56,041 bases of DNA from Mycobacterium sp. E796 (GTDB lineage Bacteria; Actinomycetota; Actinomycetes; Mycobacteriales; Mycobacteriaceae): assembly GCF_001672815.1 (NCBI RefSeq), contig NZ_LZKK01000032.1, forward strand, positions 1 to 56,041, read 5' to 3'. Shown in pieces: positions 44,466-53,475 of the stretch (its first letter is position 1; each line of letters starts with the position of its first letter). Under the pieces are notes generated by a model. It was given only the letters and a program-made list of their open reading frames with translations. It searched no databases and was not told the origin of the DNA. The position numbers and the translations under genes are program-made.

Positions 44466-45410
44466 TCAAAAACGAACGGGATGGCTGAACTTGGCTCGCA
44501 GCAGCGCGCCGACCTCGGCGATGGCCAGCCGGCCGCGCGCGGTCGCGTCGGAGCGCATCAAAAAGCCGTGGTACACGCCCGGATAGCGGGTGCATGTGGT
44601 CTGCACGTCTGCATCGCGTAGCCGATCGGCGTACCGCTCGCCCCAGTCGCGGATGGGATCGCAGCCGCCGGTCACCACGATCGCCGGCGGAAGCCCGGAC
44701 AGGTCTGATGCATAGGCCGGCACCACATAGGGGTCGGTGGGCGGACCCGCGTCACCGTCGACGAGCGCGTGCATGTAGTCGATGTCGTCGCGGGCGAGCA
44801 GCGGCGCATCGGCCAGCGCGGCAATGGAAGGGACGGACATGTCGCGATCCAGCCCGGGATACAGCAGCACCTGTGCACAGATCGCGGGCCCGCCGCGATC
44901 CCGGGCGGCCAGCGCGACTGCCGCGGCGAGCGAGCCACCGGCGCTGTCGCCGACCACTGCAAGCCGCTGGGCATCGACTCCCAGCCCGGCGGCATTTCGG
45001 GAAACCCATCCGGTCGCGGCGTAGGCGTCGTCGAACTGCGCCGGCGGTGGGAACTCCGGGGCCAACCGGTACTCGACCGCCACGACGGTGGCTCCTGACA
45101 CCGACGCGAGCTCACGCGCCAGCGGTTCGAACGAGTGATTTGAGCCCATCACCAACCCGCCGCCGTGGAAGTAGACGACCGCCGGTTGCGCGCGATCATC
45201 GATGGGCCGGTAGATGCGCGCCGGGATCGGTCCGGCCGGTCCGGGGATGGAAGCCTCGGCGATGCGAGCCATTTCCGGCATCGCGTCGGGCAGGGGAGCG
45301 GATTCCAGCCCGGCGCGCACCGCTGCCAAGCCGCGTCGGCGCATGGGCGGGATCTCACCGAAGGATGCGACGCGCGCCGCGGCGTCGGGATCCAGCGTGG
45401 GCGTCACCAT
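44466..45410 (-). CDS. Alpha/beta hydrolase, HSL family esterase
   Basis: 314 residues. Motifs of the hormone-sensitive-lipase family: oxyanion Y-F-H-G-G-G-L (about 81-87), Y-R-L-A-P-E-x-P-x-P-A, nucleophile G-D-S-A-G-G (about 158-163), Asp in G-G-C-D-P-I-R-D and His in V-Y-H-G-F near residue 286. The triad is complete. ATG 45410 is chosen since it follows the stop of the upstream SDR by a single base (TGA-C-ATG), indicating coupled translation; longer frames run inside the SDR. Probably cleaves an ester produced by a BVMO or a similar step, by inference from neighbours. Confidence 0.86.
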   Translation of the reverse strand: MVTPTLDPDAAARVASFGEIPPMRRRGLAAVRAGLESAPLPDAMPEMARIAEASIPGPAGPIPARIYRPIDDRAQPAVVYFHGGGLVMGSNHSFEPLARELASVSGATVVAVEYRLAPEFPPPAQFDDAYAATGWVSRNAAGLGVDAQRLAVVGDSAGGSLAAAVALAARDRGGPAICAQVLLYPGLDRDMSVPSIAALADAPLLARDDIDYMHALVDGDAGPPTDPYVVPAYASDLSGLPPAIVVTGGCDPIRDWGERYADRLRDADVQTTCTRYPGVYHGFLMRSDATARGRLAIAEVGALLRAKFSHPVRF

Positions 45411-45411
45411 G

Positions 45412-46284
45412 TCAGCGCTTTGCCGGGCCGAAGCGGCTTTCGGTGCGCAGCACCGGGCGGCGTTGTGACGCAAGCACATCGGCCCGGTCGGCCATCGCGG
45501 CGCCCACCGTTTCGGGGTGGGTGTGTAGGTAGAAGCGACCGTCGGTGGCCTGCTGGAACAGCGTCTTGGCGGCCGTCGTCGGGTCCATGGCCGTGCCTTT
45601 GAGGTCCAGCATCGCCGAGCGTTGCGCCTCGGCGGCGACCACATCACCGGTACCGCCGGCATCGATCCCGCCGGCCGATTCGAAGATGTTGGACGACACG
45701 GGGCCGGGCAGCACGGCTTGCACGTGAATGTGATTGGCGTGCCCAGCGGATTCGACCTCGAGGTACAGGCACTCGGTCAACGCCAGCACCGCGTGCTTGC
45801 TGACGATGTAGGGGGCCTGCAACGCAATCGCCACCACCGCGCCGACCGACGCGACGTTCCACACCCACGCCGGCTCGTCGGTGGCCATCATCTTCGGCAG
45901 GAAAGCCCGCACGCCGTAAAAGACGCCGCTGACGTTGATGTCGATCGTCCGCTGCCAATTGGCCACCGGGGTGTCCCACAGATATCCGAACTGTTCGACG
46001 CCGGCGTTGTTGACCAGCAAGCGCACCGCGCCGACGTCCCGGTAGACCCGCTCGGCGAGGTCGTGCACGGCGTCGGGGTCGCGCACGTCGCAGACGACGT
46101 CGACCGCCGACCCACCCGCGGCGCGCAGTTCGTCGGCGACGCACGCGGCCGCCGCCCCGTCGATGTCCGCCAGCACCACGGTCATCCCCAGCCCGCCGGC
46201 ATGGCGCGCCAACCCGGCACCGAGGCCGGAGCCCGCTCCGGTGACGACGGCGACCCCGCCGGAGAATGCTCCTCCGGCAGTCAC
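45412..46284 (-). CDS. Short-chain dehydrogenase/reductase (classical SDR)
   Basis: 290 residues. Cofactor motif V-T-G-A-G-S-G-L-G (about 15-23), structural N-N-A-G (about 92-95), catalytic Ser in N-V-A-S-V-G and Y-I-V-S-K (about 159-163) are all present. An acidic Asp after the second strand (L-A-D-I-D) favours NAD(H). The C-terminal 50 residues extend beyond the minimal fold. GTG 46284 overlaps the stop of the NTF2-like gene (GTGA), and the downstream esterase starts one base after its stop, so the three are one translational unit. Substrate unknown, probably a hydroxy or keto group in the degraded compound. Confidence 0.88.
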   Translation of the reverse strand: MTAGGAFSGGVAVVTGAGSGLGAGLARHAGGLGMTVVLADIDGAAAACVADELRAAGGSAVDVVCDVRDPDAVHDLAERVYRDVGAVRLLVNNAGVEQFGYLWDTPVANWQRTIDINVSGVFYGVRAFLPKMMATDEPAWVWNVASVGAVVAIALQAPYIVSKHAVLALTECLYLEVESAGHANHIHVQAVLPGPVSSNIFESAGGIDAGGTGDVVAAEAQRSAMLDLKGTAMDPTTAAKTLFQQATDGRFYLHTHPETVGAAMADRADVLASQRRPVLRTESRFGPAKR

Positions 46285-46760
46285 GAACCCGCGGTGCTGT
46301 CGGCGGCCAGCTCCGACAGCAGCACCGAGTTGGTGGCGTCGAGGACGACGTCCATCTCGGTGAACTGAAGGCCGCTGGCGCCGCGCCGGACGCCCACGTT
46401 GACGACCCCGCTGGACACGGCGAACGGCACGAAGTTGGTGATCTGGTTGACGAAGATGTAGAACCGCGCCCGGGTGACGTCACCATCGGTGCCGGTGCGA
46501 TGGACATTCGTGGCGTGGTGGCGCAGCGGATACGGGCTCTGCTTGCGGTGCTCCGTCAGCCATTCCATCACCGCTTCGCGACCGTTGAGCTCCGGTGACA
46601 TCAGTTCCTCGAAAGGGCTTGCGCCGGAGTCGCTTCGGGTCAGATAGTGCACATCCTCGGCGTAGCCGGCCGCCATCTCGTCGTAGTGGGCCTCGTCGTA
46701 GTGGTACCAGAAGCCGGCGATGAACTCCTGCAATTCGGGCAGCGTGATGTCGTTGGCCAT
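46281..46760 (-). CDS. NTF2-like/SnoaL-type protein
   Basis: 159 residues from ATG 46760 (a TTG at 46772 is also possible; GGAG lies 12 nt before the ATG). The cone-shaped alpha+beta fold of NTF2-like proteins is suggested by L-P-E-L-Q-E-F-I-A-G-F-W-Y-H-Y-D, a D-V-H-Y-L-T-R-S strand and the late strands R-A-R-F-Y-I-F-V-N. Members include steroid delta-isomerases, dehydratases and ring hydroxylase small subunits; with SDR and esterase downstream, a catabolic isomerase or hydratase is possible. No catalytic residue can be assigned. It heads the leftward group ending at 42941. Confidence 0.75.
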   Translation of the reverse strand: MANDITLPELQEFIAGFWYHYDEAHYDEMAAGYAEDVHYLTRSDSGASPFEELMSPELNGREAVMEWLTEHRKQSPYPLRHHATNVHRTGTDGDVTRARFYIFVNQITNFVPFAVSSGVVNVGVRRGASGLQFTEMDVVLDATNSVLLSELAADSTAGS

Positions 46761-47290
46761 GGGGTTAGTCAACTCCGGGTGTGGCCCGGGCGACAGGCCT
46801 GATGCCCGGTCAGTGGAACACGGTCTCTGCCAGAGGTCACCCGCCTCGCGTGAGAATATGCGCTCCTATCGGTGACCGCCTGGAACGGGCGACAGTGATG
46901 CAAGTGTCATCTCGACGCCCATTCGCAACCCGGATTTCAAACGGCGGAAGTTGCCGTCCTCCACCCAGTGGACGTACGCGTGTCTGCAGCATTGGATCAC
47001 GAGTTGCGCTGGCAGTTCGCGGTGAAAGGGGTCCGCACCGAGATCGAATCGTGCGGCGCGTTCGCTCAAGTCGGCTTGGCGGGCGCAGTCACGTCAGGCT
47101 CCTTTTCCGCTCACCCCTTCGGTGTCTTGTGTGCCAACATGGCTCTGTCAGATTCTGCCATCGCATTCAGCATCTGACAGCAATGGTCGCCGAGCATGTC
47201 CGCCACGTTCGACGGAGTCGGGGGCGTCGGCGTCCCGCTGAGTAGACAGGGATCTGCACATCTGTGCGGACGGCCTCGATACTCGTTGGT
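46761..47290. other. 530-bp divergent intergenic region
   Basis: This gap separates the leftward NTF2-like group from the rightward BVMO. No gene is convincing. A 67-codon minus-strand frame (46866-47069) with an odd E-L-P-A-Q-L-V-I-Q-C-C-R-H-A-Y-V-H-W-V-E stretch could be a remnant. I see no clear -10/-35 pair or long palindrome; TACTCG lies close to the BVMO start. Confidence 0.45.
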
Positions 47291-49222
47291 ATGAGCGCTG
47301 GTGTCCCCGTCACGACCGAAAGCACCGGACGGGTGGATTTGGATCCTGACGAGCTGCGGGCCAACCTTTGCCAGGCGGACCCTGGCGTGCTGGTCGCCGT
47401 GTTGGCGCAACTGACCGGCGACCCGGCGGTGGTCGACCGGTTCGCGGCGAAGATCTCTCATGTGCCCGACCCGCCGGAGCAGGCCGGTGTCACCGACCCC
47501 GAGACGGCGACAGCGCTCGTCGATGCGGTGATCGCGGCACTGCGTTCACCACGCGCGGCCGCCGCCGTACCCGCCGATGACCCACAGCTGTTCGCACGGA
47601 TTGCGCCGGTGGCACTCGGGGGAGCTGTCGGTGCGGATTACATCCCACTGCTGTTGGAGCAGGGCGGGTTCCAGCCGTCACAGCCGGTACTGCCGCGCAC
47701 CGCCAAGCTCCCAGATGGCTTTCGGGTCGCGATCGTCGGTGCGGGTATCGCCGGGCTGACCGCCGCGCTGGAGTTGGCCGATGCCGGCATCGACTACCAG
47801 ATCTTCGACCGAAACGACGAAGTCGGGGGCACCTGGTACACCACCACCTATCCGGGCATCGGCGTGGACACACCATCGGCGTATTACTCGCTGTCGCGGG
47901 ATATCAAGGGGGATTGGTCCAGCTACTACCCCATGGGCGCGGAGTACCAGTCCTACCTGGTTTCGGTGGCCGACAAGAACGATCTGCGGAAGCGCACCCG
48001 GTTCGGTACCGAGGTCGAAGCACTCTGGTGGGACGAGACGCGCAGGCAATGGCAGATCCACTCGGTCGGCCCCGACGGCGCCCGGGATGTGAGTTATGCC
48101 AACGTGGTGATCCCGGCCGCCGGATATCTCAACCGGCCCCGCTGGCCTGATCTGCCCGGCCGCGAGACGTTCTCGGGACTGTCGGTCCATTCCGCGCAGT
48201 GGGATCCCGACCTTGATTTGACGGGTAAGAGGGTCGCCATCATCGGTGCCGGTTGCACCGCGGTGCAGATCGTCGATGCCTGCGTGGACCAAGTCGCGCA
48301 CCTGACCGTGTTCCAACGTCAGCCGCATTGGGTGGCGCCGCGGAGGCGGGCGTCCGACGACGTTCCCGAATACCAGCGCTGGCTGGGCAGCCGGCTGCCG
48401 TACTACGCGAATTGGATACGGCTCAAATCATATTGGGGCACGGCGGACAACAACTACCCGGTGATCCTGCATGACCCGGAATGGGCGGCCGAACACCGGT
48501 CGATCTCTCCGGCGAACGATGCCTTGCTGCAGATGTGCCTCGACTACATCGATCGGGTATTCGGTGCCGGCAGCGAGCTCGCCCGCAAGGTGACTCCCGA
48601 CTTCGCTCCCTACGGCAAGCGGATCATCCGCGATCCCGGCGGTTATTACGCCGCGCTGGCCCGGGAGCATGTGGACGTTGAGGCCAGCGAGCCCGCCCGG
48701 GTCAACGAGGCTGGAATCGTGACATCCGACGGTCGGCAGATCGACCTCGATGTCATCATCTACGCGACCGGCTACTACCTGGATTTCCTTTCCACCGTGG
48801 ACATCCGGGGCCGCGGCGGCAGGACGCTGAACGAGGAGTGGGGCGACGTCCCGCGCGCCTACCGCGGCGGGATGGTGCCCGGCTTCCCGAACATGTTCAT
48901 TTCCTCGGCGCCCAATTACAGCCCGGGACACGGGGCCGGCCATAACTTCGGCGTCGAGGTGATGGTGCATTACGTCATGGAATGCCTGCAATTGATGGCG
49001 CTGCGCAAAGCCGCCACCATCGAGGTGACGCAGGGCGCCTACGAGCGCTACGTCGCCGATATCGATGCGACCATGGCCGGCACCGTCTGGTGCCATACCC
49101 CCTCCGCCCATACCTACTACCGCTCCGGAGGAGGGCGGATCGTCACCGCCTTCCCGTATCGCCTGATCGACTTCTGGCGCGATCATAGGGCCCCGCTCGA
49201 AGAGGATCTCACGCTGCGATGA
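47291..49222 (+). CDS. Baeyer-Villiger-type flavin monooxygenase
   Basis: 643 residues. An N-terminal extension of about 150 residues is followed by the FAD motif V-A-I-V-G-A-G-I-A-G-L-T-A-A, D-x-x-x-G-G-T-W-Y-T-T-T-Y-P-G-I-G-V-D-T, the BVMO fingerprint F-S-G-L-S-V-H-S-A-Q-W-D (about 289-300) and the NADPH motif V-A-I-I-G-A-G-C-T-A-V-Q. The end of the fingerprint is W-D where the consensus has W-P or W-D. Such enzymes convert ketones to esters or lactones using NADPH and O2. ATG 47291 is used. It overlaps the next SDR by 4 bp. With esterases around, a ketone to ester to alcohol plus acid route is plausible. Confidence 0.88.
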   Translation: MSAGVPVTTESTGRVDLDPDELRANLCQADPGVLVAVLAQLTGDPAVVDRFAAKISHVPDPPEQAGVTDPETATALVDAVIAALRSPRAAAAVPADDPQLFARIAPVALGGAVGADYIPLLLEQGGFQPSQPVLPRTAKLPDGFRVAIVGAGIAGLTAALELADAGIDYQIFDRNDEVGGTWYTTTYPGIGVDTPSAYYSLSRDIKGDWSSYYPMGAEYQSYLVSVADKNDLRKRTRFGTEVEALWWDETRRQWQIHSVGPDGARDVSYANVVIPAAGYLNRPRWPDLPGRETFSGLSVHSAQWDPDLDLTGKRVAIIGAGCTAVQIVDACVDQVAHLTVFQRQPHWVAPRRRASDDVPEYQRWLGSRLPYYANWIRLKSYWGTADNNYPVILHDPEWAAEHRSISPANDALLQMCLDYIDRVFGAGSELARKVTPDFAPYGKRIIRDPGGYYAALAREHVDVEASEPARVNEAGIVTSDGRQIDLDVIIYATGYYLDFLSTVDIRGRGGRTLNEEWGDVPRAYRGGMVPGFPNMFISSAPNYSPGHGAGHNFGVEVMVHYVMECLQLMALRKAATIEVTQGAYERYVADIDATMAGTVWCHTPSAHTYYRSGGGRIVTAFPYRLIDFWRDHRAPLEEDLTLR

Positions 49223-50106
49223 GCCGATTACTCTGCGGCAAAACGGCTTTGGTAACGGGCAGCAGCCGGGGAATCGGCCGCGCAATCGCCCAGCGGCTGG
49301 CCGCCGAAGGCGCCACCGTGGCGGTCACGGCCCGGTCGCGCACACCGTCCTTGTCGGTGCGCGCCGGAACGACTTCCGCGCTGCCGGGCACCATCGACGA
49401 GACCATCGAGCTGATCGAGGCGGCCGGTGGCCAAGCGTTCGGCGTCGCGGCCAACCTTGAGGACGCCGAGCAGCGCGACGGGTTGGTCGACGCGGTCCTC
49501 GACCGCACCGGCCGGATCGACATCCTGGTCAACAACGCCGGTTTCGCCGACTACTCCTTGGTAGAGGACATGAGCCTGGAAACCTTCGACCGCACCGTGG
49601 AACACTACCTGCGGGTTCCGTTCGTCCTTACGAAATCGGCTGTGCCGCACATGCGTAAACAAGGCGCGGGCTGGATCGTCAACATCGGCTCGGTGACCGG
49701 TGTGGCCCCGGTGCGGCCGTACCGGGACTACAACAAGACGGCGGGCGACGTCGTCTACGCGTCCATGAAGGCAGCGCTGCACCGTTTCACCCAGGGCGTG
49801 GCCGCCGAACTGCTCGACGCCAACATTGCAGTCAACTGCGTCGGTCCGTCGACGGCCATCCGCACACCCGGCGCGGCACAGCTGATCCCGGAGTCTTTCC
49901 CGACCGAACCCGTCGAATACCTTGCCGAAACCGTATTGGCGATGTGCCACCTGCCCGCGGCCGAGCGCACCGGACTGGTCGCGTTCAGCCTGCATTACCC
50001 CTGGTCGCAACAGTTGCCGGTGCACGGTCTCGACGGCGACGAGTTGTTCCCACCTCTGCAACCTCCGCCGACGGCCAACCCCAACATTTTGTCCGCCGGC
50101 TTATAG
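49219..50106 (+). CDS. Short-chain dehydrogenase/reductase
   Basis: 295 residues. Cofactor motif V-T-G-S-S-R-G-I-G (about 13-21), with a basic R after it and T-A-R-S at the second strand end, pointing to NADP(H). The N-N-A-G motif, catalytic Ser in I-G-S-V-T-G and Y-A-S-M-K are present. There is an insertion after the second strand (R-T-P-S-L-S-V-R-A-G-T-T-S). Translation is coupled to the BVMO by ATGA overlap, so the two likely act in sequence, for example forming the ketone that the BVMO oxidises. The stop is 1 bp from the stop of the convergent gene. Confidence 0.87.
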   Translation: MSRLLCGKTALVTGSSRGIGRAIAQRLAAEGATVAVTARSRTPSLSVRAGTTSALPGTIDETIELIEAAGGQAFGVAANLEDAEQRDGLVDAVLDRTGRIDILVNNAGFADYSLVEDMSLETFDRTVEHYLRVPFVLTKSAVPHMRKQGAGWIVNIGSVTGVAPVRPYRDYNKTAGDVVYASMKAALHRFTQGVAAELLDANIAVNCVGPSTAIRTPGAAQLIPESFPTEPVEYLAETVLAMCHLPAAERTGLVAFSLHYPWSQQLPVHGLDGDELFPPLQPPPTANPNILSAGL

Positions 50107-50107
50107 A

Positions 50108-50755
50108 TCACGGCGCCACCGCCGGCGACCCGATTGTCCTATCGCTTCGGCAAAAACTGTGGCAGACCCGATCACGCACGATGACGTCCGGACATTCGGG
50201 ATCGAACCATCGGTCCACGTGGGCCCAGTGAATCGGGTGCATCAGATACGGGCCCGTCAGGCCGTCAACGTCGGTGAAGAGCTGTTCGAACACGTGGGTC
50301 CACGACGAGGCGCCGGACGCGTCAACCACACGGCTGAGCTGCCAATCGGTGATGGTCCGTACGTATTTCGGCATCAGCCGCAGATCGGCCTCAAAACGGG
50401 AGATGGTCGCGGCGTCGGTGCCGGGCACCACGCTCAGCAGCAAGGTGCGATAGACGGCCCCGGGTTTCGTCGACCAGCCCGTGCTGGCGGGGCAACCGAA
50501 GTAGGTGGCCCCGTTGACGCGACGGACCGCGGGGTCGCCGAGGACATCGTCGAAAAGCGTGGCAGCAGAGTCCCATTCGGCGGCATCGGTGAACCGCAGG
50601 TGCATCAGGATGTCACCGCCGTTGCGGGCACCCGGGAGGGTCGGTTCCACCAGACCGCGTTCGCCGTCTACCTGCGCGGCCGCGCCGCGAAGCGCCGCCA
50701 GCACCCGGTCGCGGTCGCCCTCGGCGACGTCGATCAGCCTGGTGACGCTAAACAT
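50108..50755 (-). CDS. Dabb-like (dimeric alpha+beta barrel) protein
   Basis: 215 residues. Two ferredoxin-like units seem to be present: an N-terminal M-F-S-V-T-R-L-I-D-V half and a C-terminal Y-R-T-L-L-L-S-V-V-P-G half that includes S-W-T-H-V-F-E-Q and P-Y-L-M-H-P-I-H-W-A-H-V-D-R-W-F-D-P-E-C-P-D, the pattern of stress-responsive Dabb/EthD-type proteins common in actinobacterial steroid and aromatic clusters. Function not established. ATG 50755 is chosen (GAAGGG upstream), giving an 8-bp overlap with the gene before it; an ATG at 50773 is also in frame. Confidence 0.7.
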   Translation of the reverse strand: MFSVTRLIDVAEGDRDRVLAALRGAAAQVDGERGLVEPTLPGARNGGDILMHLRFTDAAEWDSAATLFDDVLGDPAVRRVNGATYFGCPASTGWSTKPGAVYRTLLLSVVPGTDAATISRFEADLRLMPKYVRTITDWQLSRVVDASGASSWTHVFEQLFTDVDGLTGPYLMHPIHWAHVDRWFDPECPDVIVRDRVCHSFCRSDRTIGSPAVAP

Positions 50756-51095
50756 CGCAGAGCCCTTCGACATCGTCCGCTGCCGCTGCGAACGATCGTG
50801 ATCGATCCTGCACCAATTCGGCAATGTGTGACCACCATTCGCCCAGCGCCGGGTCCGGCCTGCCGTGCCAGGTCATCTCCCACCAAGCCGGCACGCTCGG
50901 CAGCGTCCAGGTGATGGTCACCGTGTTCGTCTGGTCGTCGAACCAAATGGGCGGGCTGACCAAGACGTCCCGCAGCGTCATGCCGCGATCGCGCGCGCCG
51001 GGGGCGTACTCGGCGAGGTAGGTGTCGACGAACCGGCGCGCACAACCCGGCTTGGTGATCACACGGTCTATCACGAAGATTTGGCCATCTGCCAT
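50748..51095 (-). CDS. Small Dabb/EthD-like protein
   Basis: 115 residues with the same alternating strand-helix pattern as the next gene (F-V-I-D-R-V-I-T-K-P-G-C-A-R-R-F-V-D-T-Y, then L-V-S-P-P-I-W-F-D-D-Q-T-N-T-V-T-I-T-W-T-L-P), fitting a dimeric ferredoxin-like barrel. Such small proteins accompany ring-cleavage and monooxygenase genes and may bind or rearrange intermediates. ATG 51095 is favoured over a longer frame because a TACGGT -10 box lies exactly 6 nt upstream, indicating a leaderless mRNA. It overlaps the following gene by 8 bp. Confidence 0.7.
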   Translation of the reverse strand: MADGQIFVIDRVITKPGCARRFVDTYLAEYAPGARDRGMTLRDVLVSPPIWFDDQTNTVTITWTLPSVPAWWEMTWHGRPDPALGEWWSHIAELVQDRSRSFAAAADDVEGLCDV

Positions 51096-51107
51096 TACCT
51101 GACCGTA
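51096..51107 (-). promoter_or_regulatory. Leaderless promoter of the small Dabb-like gene
   Basis: On the minus strand TACGGT (51107-51102) and a 6-nt spacer lead directly into ATG 51095. Confidence 0.5.
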
Positions 51108-51163
51108 TGGCACGCACCGAACGGCGCGCGTCCGGTTCCCGACCATCGGGAGGCGTCAGCGCC

Positions 51164-52090
51164 CTATCGCCGCAAGATGTCGGCGAGCGCGGCAGCGGCC
51201 TCCTCCCGGGCCCGGTGGGCAAGATCGAGCATCGGCATCGTCATGAAGCCGTGAATGCCGCCGTCGTAGCGCAGTTGCACGGTCGGCACGCCGGCAGCCT
51301 GTAACGCGTCGGCGAAGACCAGTCCCTCATCTCGTAGCGGATCGTGTCCGGCGATGACCATGACGGCAGGTGGTAGCCCATCCAGCTCGGCGTTCATAGG
51401 TGTGGCATACGGGTGTTCTCGGTCGGCCAGCGACGGCACGTACTGGTCCCAATACCACTGCAGCGCCGGCCTCGGGTTGTAGAAGCCGCGGCCGAACAAC
51501 CGATAGGACTCGTTCTGGAAGTTCGCCGCCAAAACCGGGTAGATCAGGAACTGGGCGGCCAGCAGCGGGCCGCCTCGGTCGCGTGCCATCAGGGCGGTCA
51601 CGGCGGCCAGGTTGCCGCCCGCGCTATCGCCACCCACCGCCAGGCGGCCGGGGTCGCCGCCGAGGTCGGACGCGTTGTGCGCCGCCCATCGGGCGACGGT
51701 GTACACATCGTCGGCCGCCGCCGGCCAGCGGTGCTCCGGCGCCAACCGGTAGTCCACCGAGATCACCACGGCGGGAACGCGATTCGCGATGTCGCGGCAA
51801 AGCGCGTCGTGGCTGTCCAGGTCGCAGAACACGAAGCCGCCGCCGTGGGCGTAAACCAGAATCGGCAGGCTCGTGTTCCGGCTGTCGGGTCGGTAGACAC
51901 GGACCGGAATGCCGGCGCCCGGTCCTTCGATCATGTCGTCGCGGACCTCGGCGACGTGCGGGGGCTTGGCGGGTGGCACGAACCTGGAGCGGATCAGCGC
52001 CCGGGCCTCCGCACCGCTCATGGTGTGCACCGGCGGGAAGCCGGCGTCGAGCATGTCGATCAGGGGCGCGATCTGCGGATCGAGCGTCAC
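51164..52090 (-). CDS. Alpha/beta hydrolase, HSL family esterase
   Basis: 308 residues with the full hormone-sensitive-lipase motif set: Y-A-H-G-G-G-F-V (about 78-85), Y-R-L-A-P-E-H-R-W-P-A, G-G-D-S-A-G-G-N (about 150-157), Asp in A-G-H-D-P-L-R-D and His in G-G-I-H-G-F near residue 280. It resembles the esterase at 44466-45410 in layout but differs clearly in sequence, so the two are separate paralogues. GTG 52090 overlaps the stop of the IclR regulator (GTGA), so regulator and esterase are co-translated. Substrate unknown. Confidence 0.87.
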   Translation of the reverse strand: MTLDPQIAPLIDMLDAGFPPVHTMSGAEARALIRSRFVPPAKPPHVAEVRDDMIEGPGAGIPVRVYRPDSRNTSLPILVYAHGGGFVFCDLDSHDALCRDIANRVPAVVISVDYRLAPEHRWPAAADDVYTVARWAAHNASDLGGDPGRLAVGGDSAGGNLAAVTALMARDRGGPLLAAQFLIYPVLAANFQNESYRLFGRGFYNPRPALQWYWDQYVPSLADREHPYATPMNAELDGLPPAVMVIAGHDPLRDEGLVFADALQAAGVPTVQLRYDGGIHGFMTMPMLDLAHRAREEAAAALADILRR

Positions 52091-52896
52091 GCGTACTGCA
52101 GCGCCGGACGGGCCTGGCGCAGCGGCCGCAGCGGCTGCAGAGTCGGCGCGACGCGCTGGGGGCCGTCCTCGACGTTCCGCCAGACACCCATCGCGGTCGT
52201 GCGCACGGGCGCGGCCAGTCGCTGGTCGAACATCATGCGGTTCATCGGACCGCAGACCGACACCGCGGCGACCGCCTCACCGGGTCCGCCGATCGGCGCG
52301 GCCACGCAACCGAATCCGAGCAGCGACTCCTCGCGTTCGAACGCGACTCCGTGGGCACGCACCTTGGCCAGCTCGACGGCGAGCTGCGGGCCGCTGGAGA
52401 TCGAGTATTTCGTCTTGCGAACCCGCAGATCGAGCTCGGCATCGTCGTCGCGATAGGCGAGGATCGCTTTTCCAACCGCGGTACAGTGCGCGGGCTGGCG
52501 ACCGCCCACACGAGTGGGTATCCGTTGGTCGCCGACCTTGTCCAGGTAGACGACGTCCGCGCCGTCCAAGACCGCCAGGTGCACGACAAGCCCGGTGGCG
52601 CGGTGCAACTCGCCGAGCAAGGGGCCGGCCGCCCGTACCAGGCGATCCTGGTGCACTGCCAGTGAACCCAGCTCCACCAGGCGCATGCCCAGTTCGTAGT
52701 CACGGCCGCTGCGGCGCAGCCACCGCAGCTGCACCAGGCGCTCGAGCATGCGGTGCGCCGAGGATCGGGGCAGGCCGGTGCGGCGCACGATCTGCGCCAG
52801 CGTTAGCCGGCCCTGTCCGTCGAAGGCGTCGAGGACCAGCGAGATGCGGTCGATCACGGCCGTAGGAGTCTCGACAGTCTTGACGGCTGATGTCAT
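52087..52896 (-). CDS. IclR-family transcriptional regulator
   Basis: 269 residues. N-terminal winged helix (about 14-75: V-I-D-R-I-S-L-V-L-D-A-F, then L-T-L-A-Q-I-V-R-R-T-G-L-P-R-S-S-A-H-R-M-L-E-R-L) and a C-terminal GAF-like ligand domain (about 85-250) with H-C-T-A-V-G-K-A-I-L-A-Y and the typical A-A-P-I-G-G-P-G-E-A-V-A-A-V-S-V-C-G-P. IclR proteins respond to aromatic or other small acids and often control the adjacent catabolic operon. ATG 52896 follows AGGGA at 4 nt. The esterase is coupled downstream. The upstream gap (52897-53009) is AT-rich and holds palindromes that could be its operators. Confidence 0.9.
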   Translation of the reverse strand: MTSAVKTVETPTAVIDRISLVLDAFDGQGRLTLAQIVRRTGLPRSSAHRMLERLVQLRWLRRSGRDYELGMRLVELGSLAVHQDRLVRAAGPLLGELHRATGLVVHLAVLDGADVVYLDKVGDQRIPTRVGGRQPAHCTAVGKAILAYRDDDAELDLRVRKTKYSISSGPQLAVELAKVRAHGVAFEREESLLGFGCVAAPIGGPGEAVAAVSVCGPMNRMMFDQRLAAPVRTTAMGVWRNVEDGPQRVAPTLQPLRPLRQARPALQYA

Positions 52897-52947
52897 CGGA
52901 TCCCTATCTATCTAGTTGGCATATGTCTAATAGTAATATTGGTTCTA

Positions 52948-52961
52948 CCACACTGGTGTGG
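52948..52961. promoter_or_regulatory. Palindrome CCACAC-TG-GTGTGG upstream of iclR-type gene
   Basis: A perfect 6-2-6 inverted repeat in the 113-bp gap between the NTF2-like gene and the IclR gene. Around it the DNA is unusually AT-rich (TCTAATAGTAATATT at 52926-52940). It may be an operator for the IclR protein or a promoter region for the esterase unit. Confidence 0.5.
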
Positions 52962-53009
52962 CCTCTGTCACGCATGGCGGTAAGGCGGCAAGCTTTTCAG
53001 GCAGCGCCG

Positions 53010-53453
53010 TTAGCCACGAAAGATGTCCAGCGATCCGACGTGGGCTCGATTGGTCTTGAACCGCTCCTTCAATTTCCACGATCCATCGGAGCGCCGTTCC
53101 CACGTGTCCGTGTAGTCACCGAGCGTGTAAAACCGGATCGCGGGATCGGCGTCCGAACTCAGGTGAACGTCATGGACGTAGGCGCGACTGATCGCGGTGT
53201 CCCCGTCGACGTCGATGACGACGTTGGCGAGCAGGTGTTGGGTGGGACCGCAATTGTCGAGGAACTCGCGGATCAGCTCGATCATCGCCGCGCTGCCGTG
53301 CAGCCGCCCGGTCCCGAGGTCGCCTGCCGCGTCGTCGGCCAGGATCTCTGCCATCGCCGTCCAATCGCGCTCGTCCATCGCGCGGGCGAATCGCGTCAAC
53401 GTTCGTTCGATGTCACGCTCAGCGAGCAGAACTCGTAGTCGATCACTGTCCAT
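53010..53453 (-). CDS. SnoaL/NTF2-like protein
   Basis: 147 residues in the NTF2-like superfamily: an N-terminal helix pair (L-A-E-R-D-I-E-R-T-L-T-R-F-A-R-A-M-D-E-R-D-W), the D-D-A strand, H-G-S-A-A-M-I-E-L-I-R-E-F-L and late strands with H-L-L-A-N-V-V-I-D-V-D-G-D-T-A. It matches the SnoaL_4 type that is common beside ring-hydroxylation genes. The R-D-W and H-L-L-A-N pattern is conserved in the family, but no catalytic residue is known. ATG 53453 follows GGAGGAA at 6 nt. It lies 22 bp after the FAD oxidoreductase and is part of the HsaA/HsaC-like leftward operon. Confidence 0.84.
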   Translation of the reverse strand: MDSDRLRVLLAERDIERTLTRFARAMDERDWTAMAEILADDAAGDLGTGRLHGSAAMIELIREFLDNCGPTQHLLANVVIDVDGDTAISRAYVHDVHLSSDADPAIRFYTLGDYTDTWERRSDGSWKLKERFKTNRAHVGSLDIFRG

Positions 53454-53475
53454 CGGGTGTTCCTCCGGAAAGGGC

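Noticed and set aside
46781..47245. 154-codon plus-strand frame between the NTF2-like gene and the BVMO
   Set aside because: No ribosome site, Arg/Ser/Cys-rich composition and no recognisable domain.
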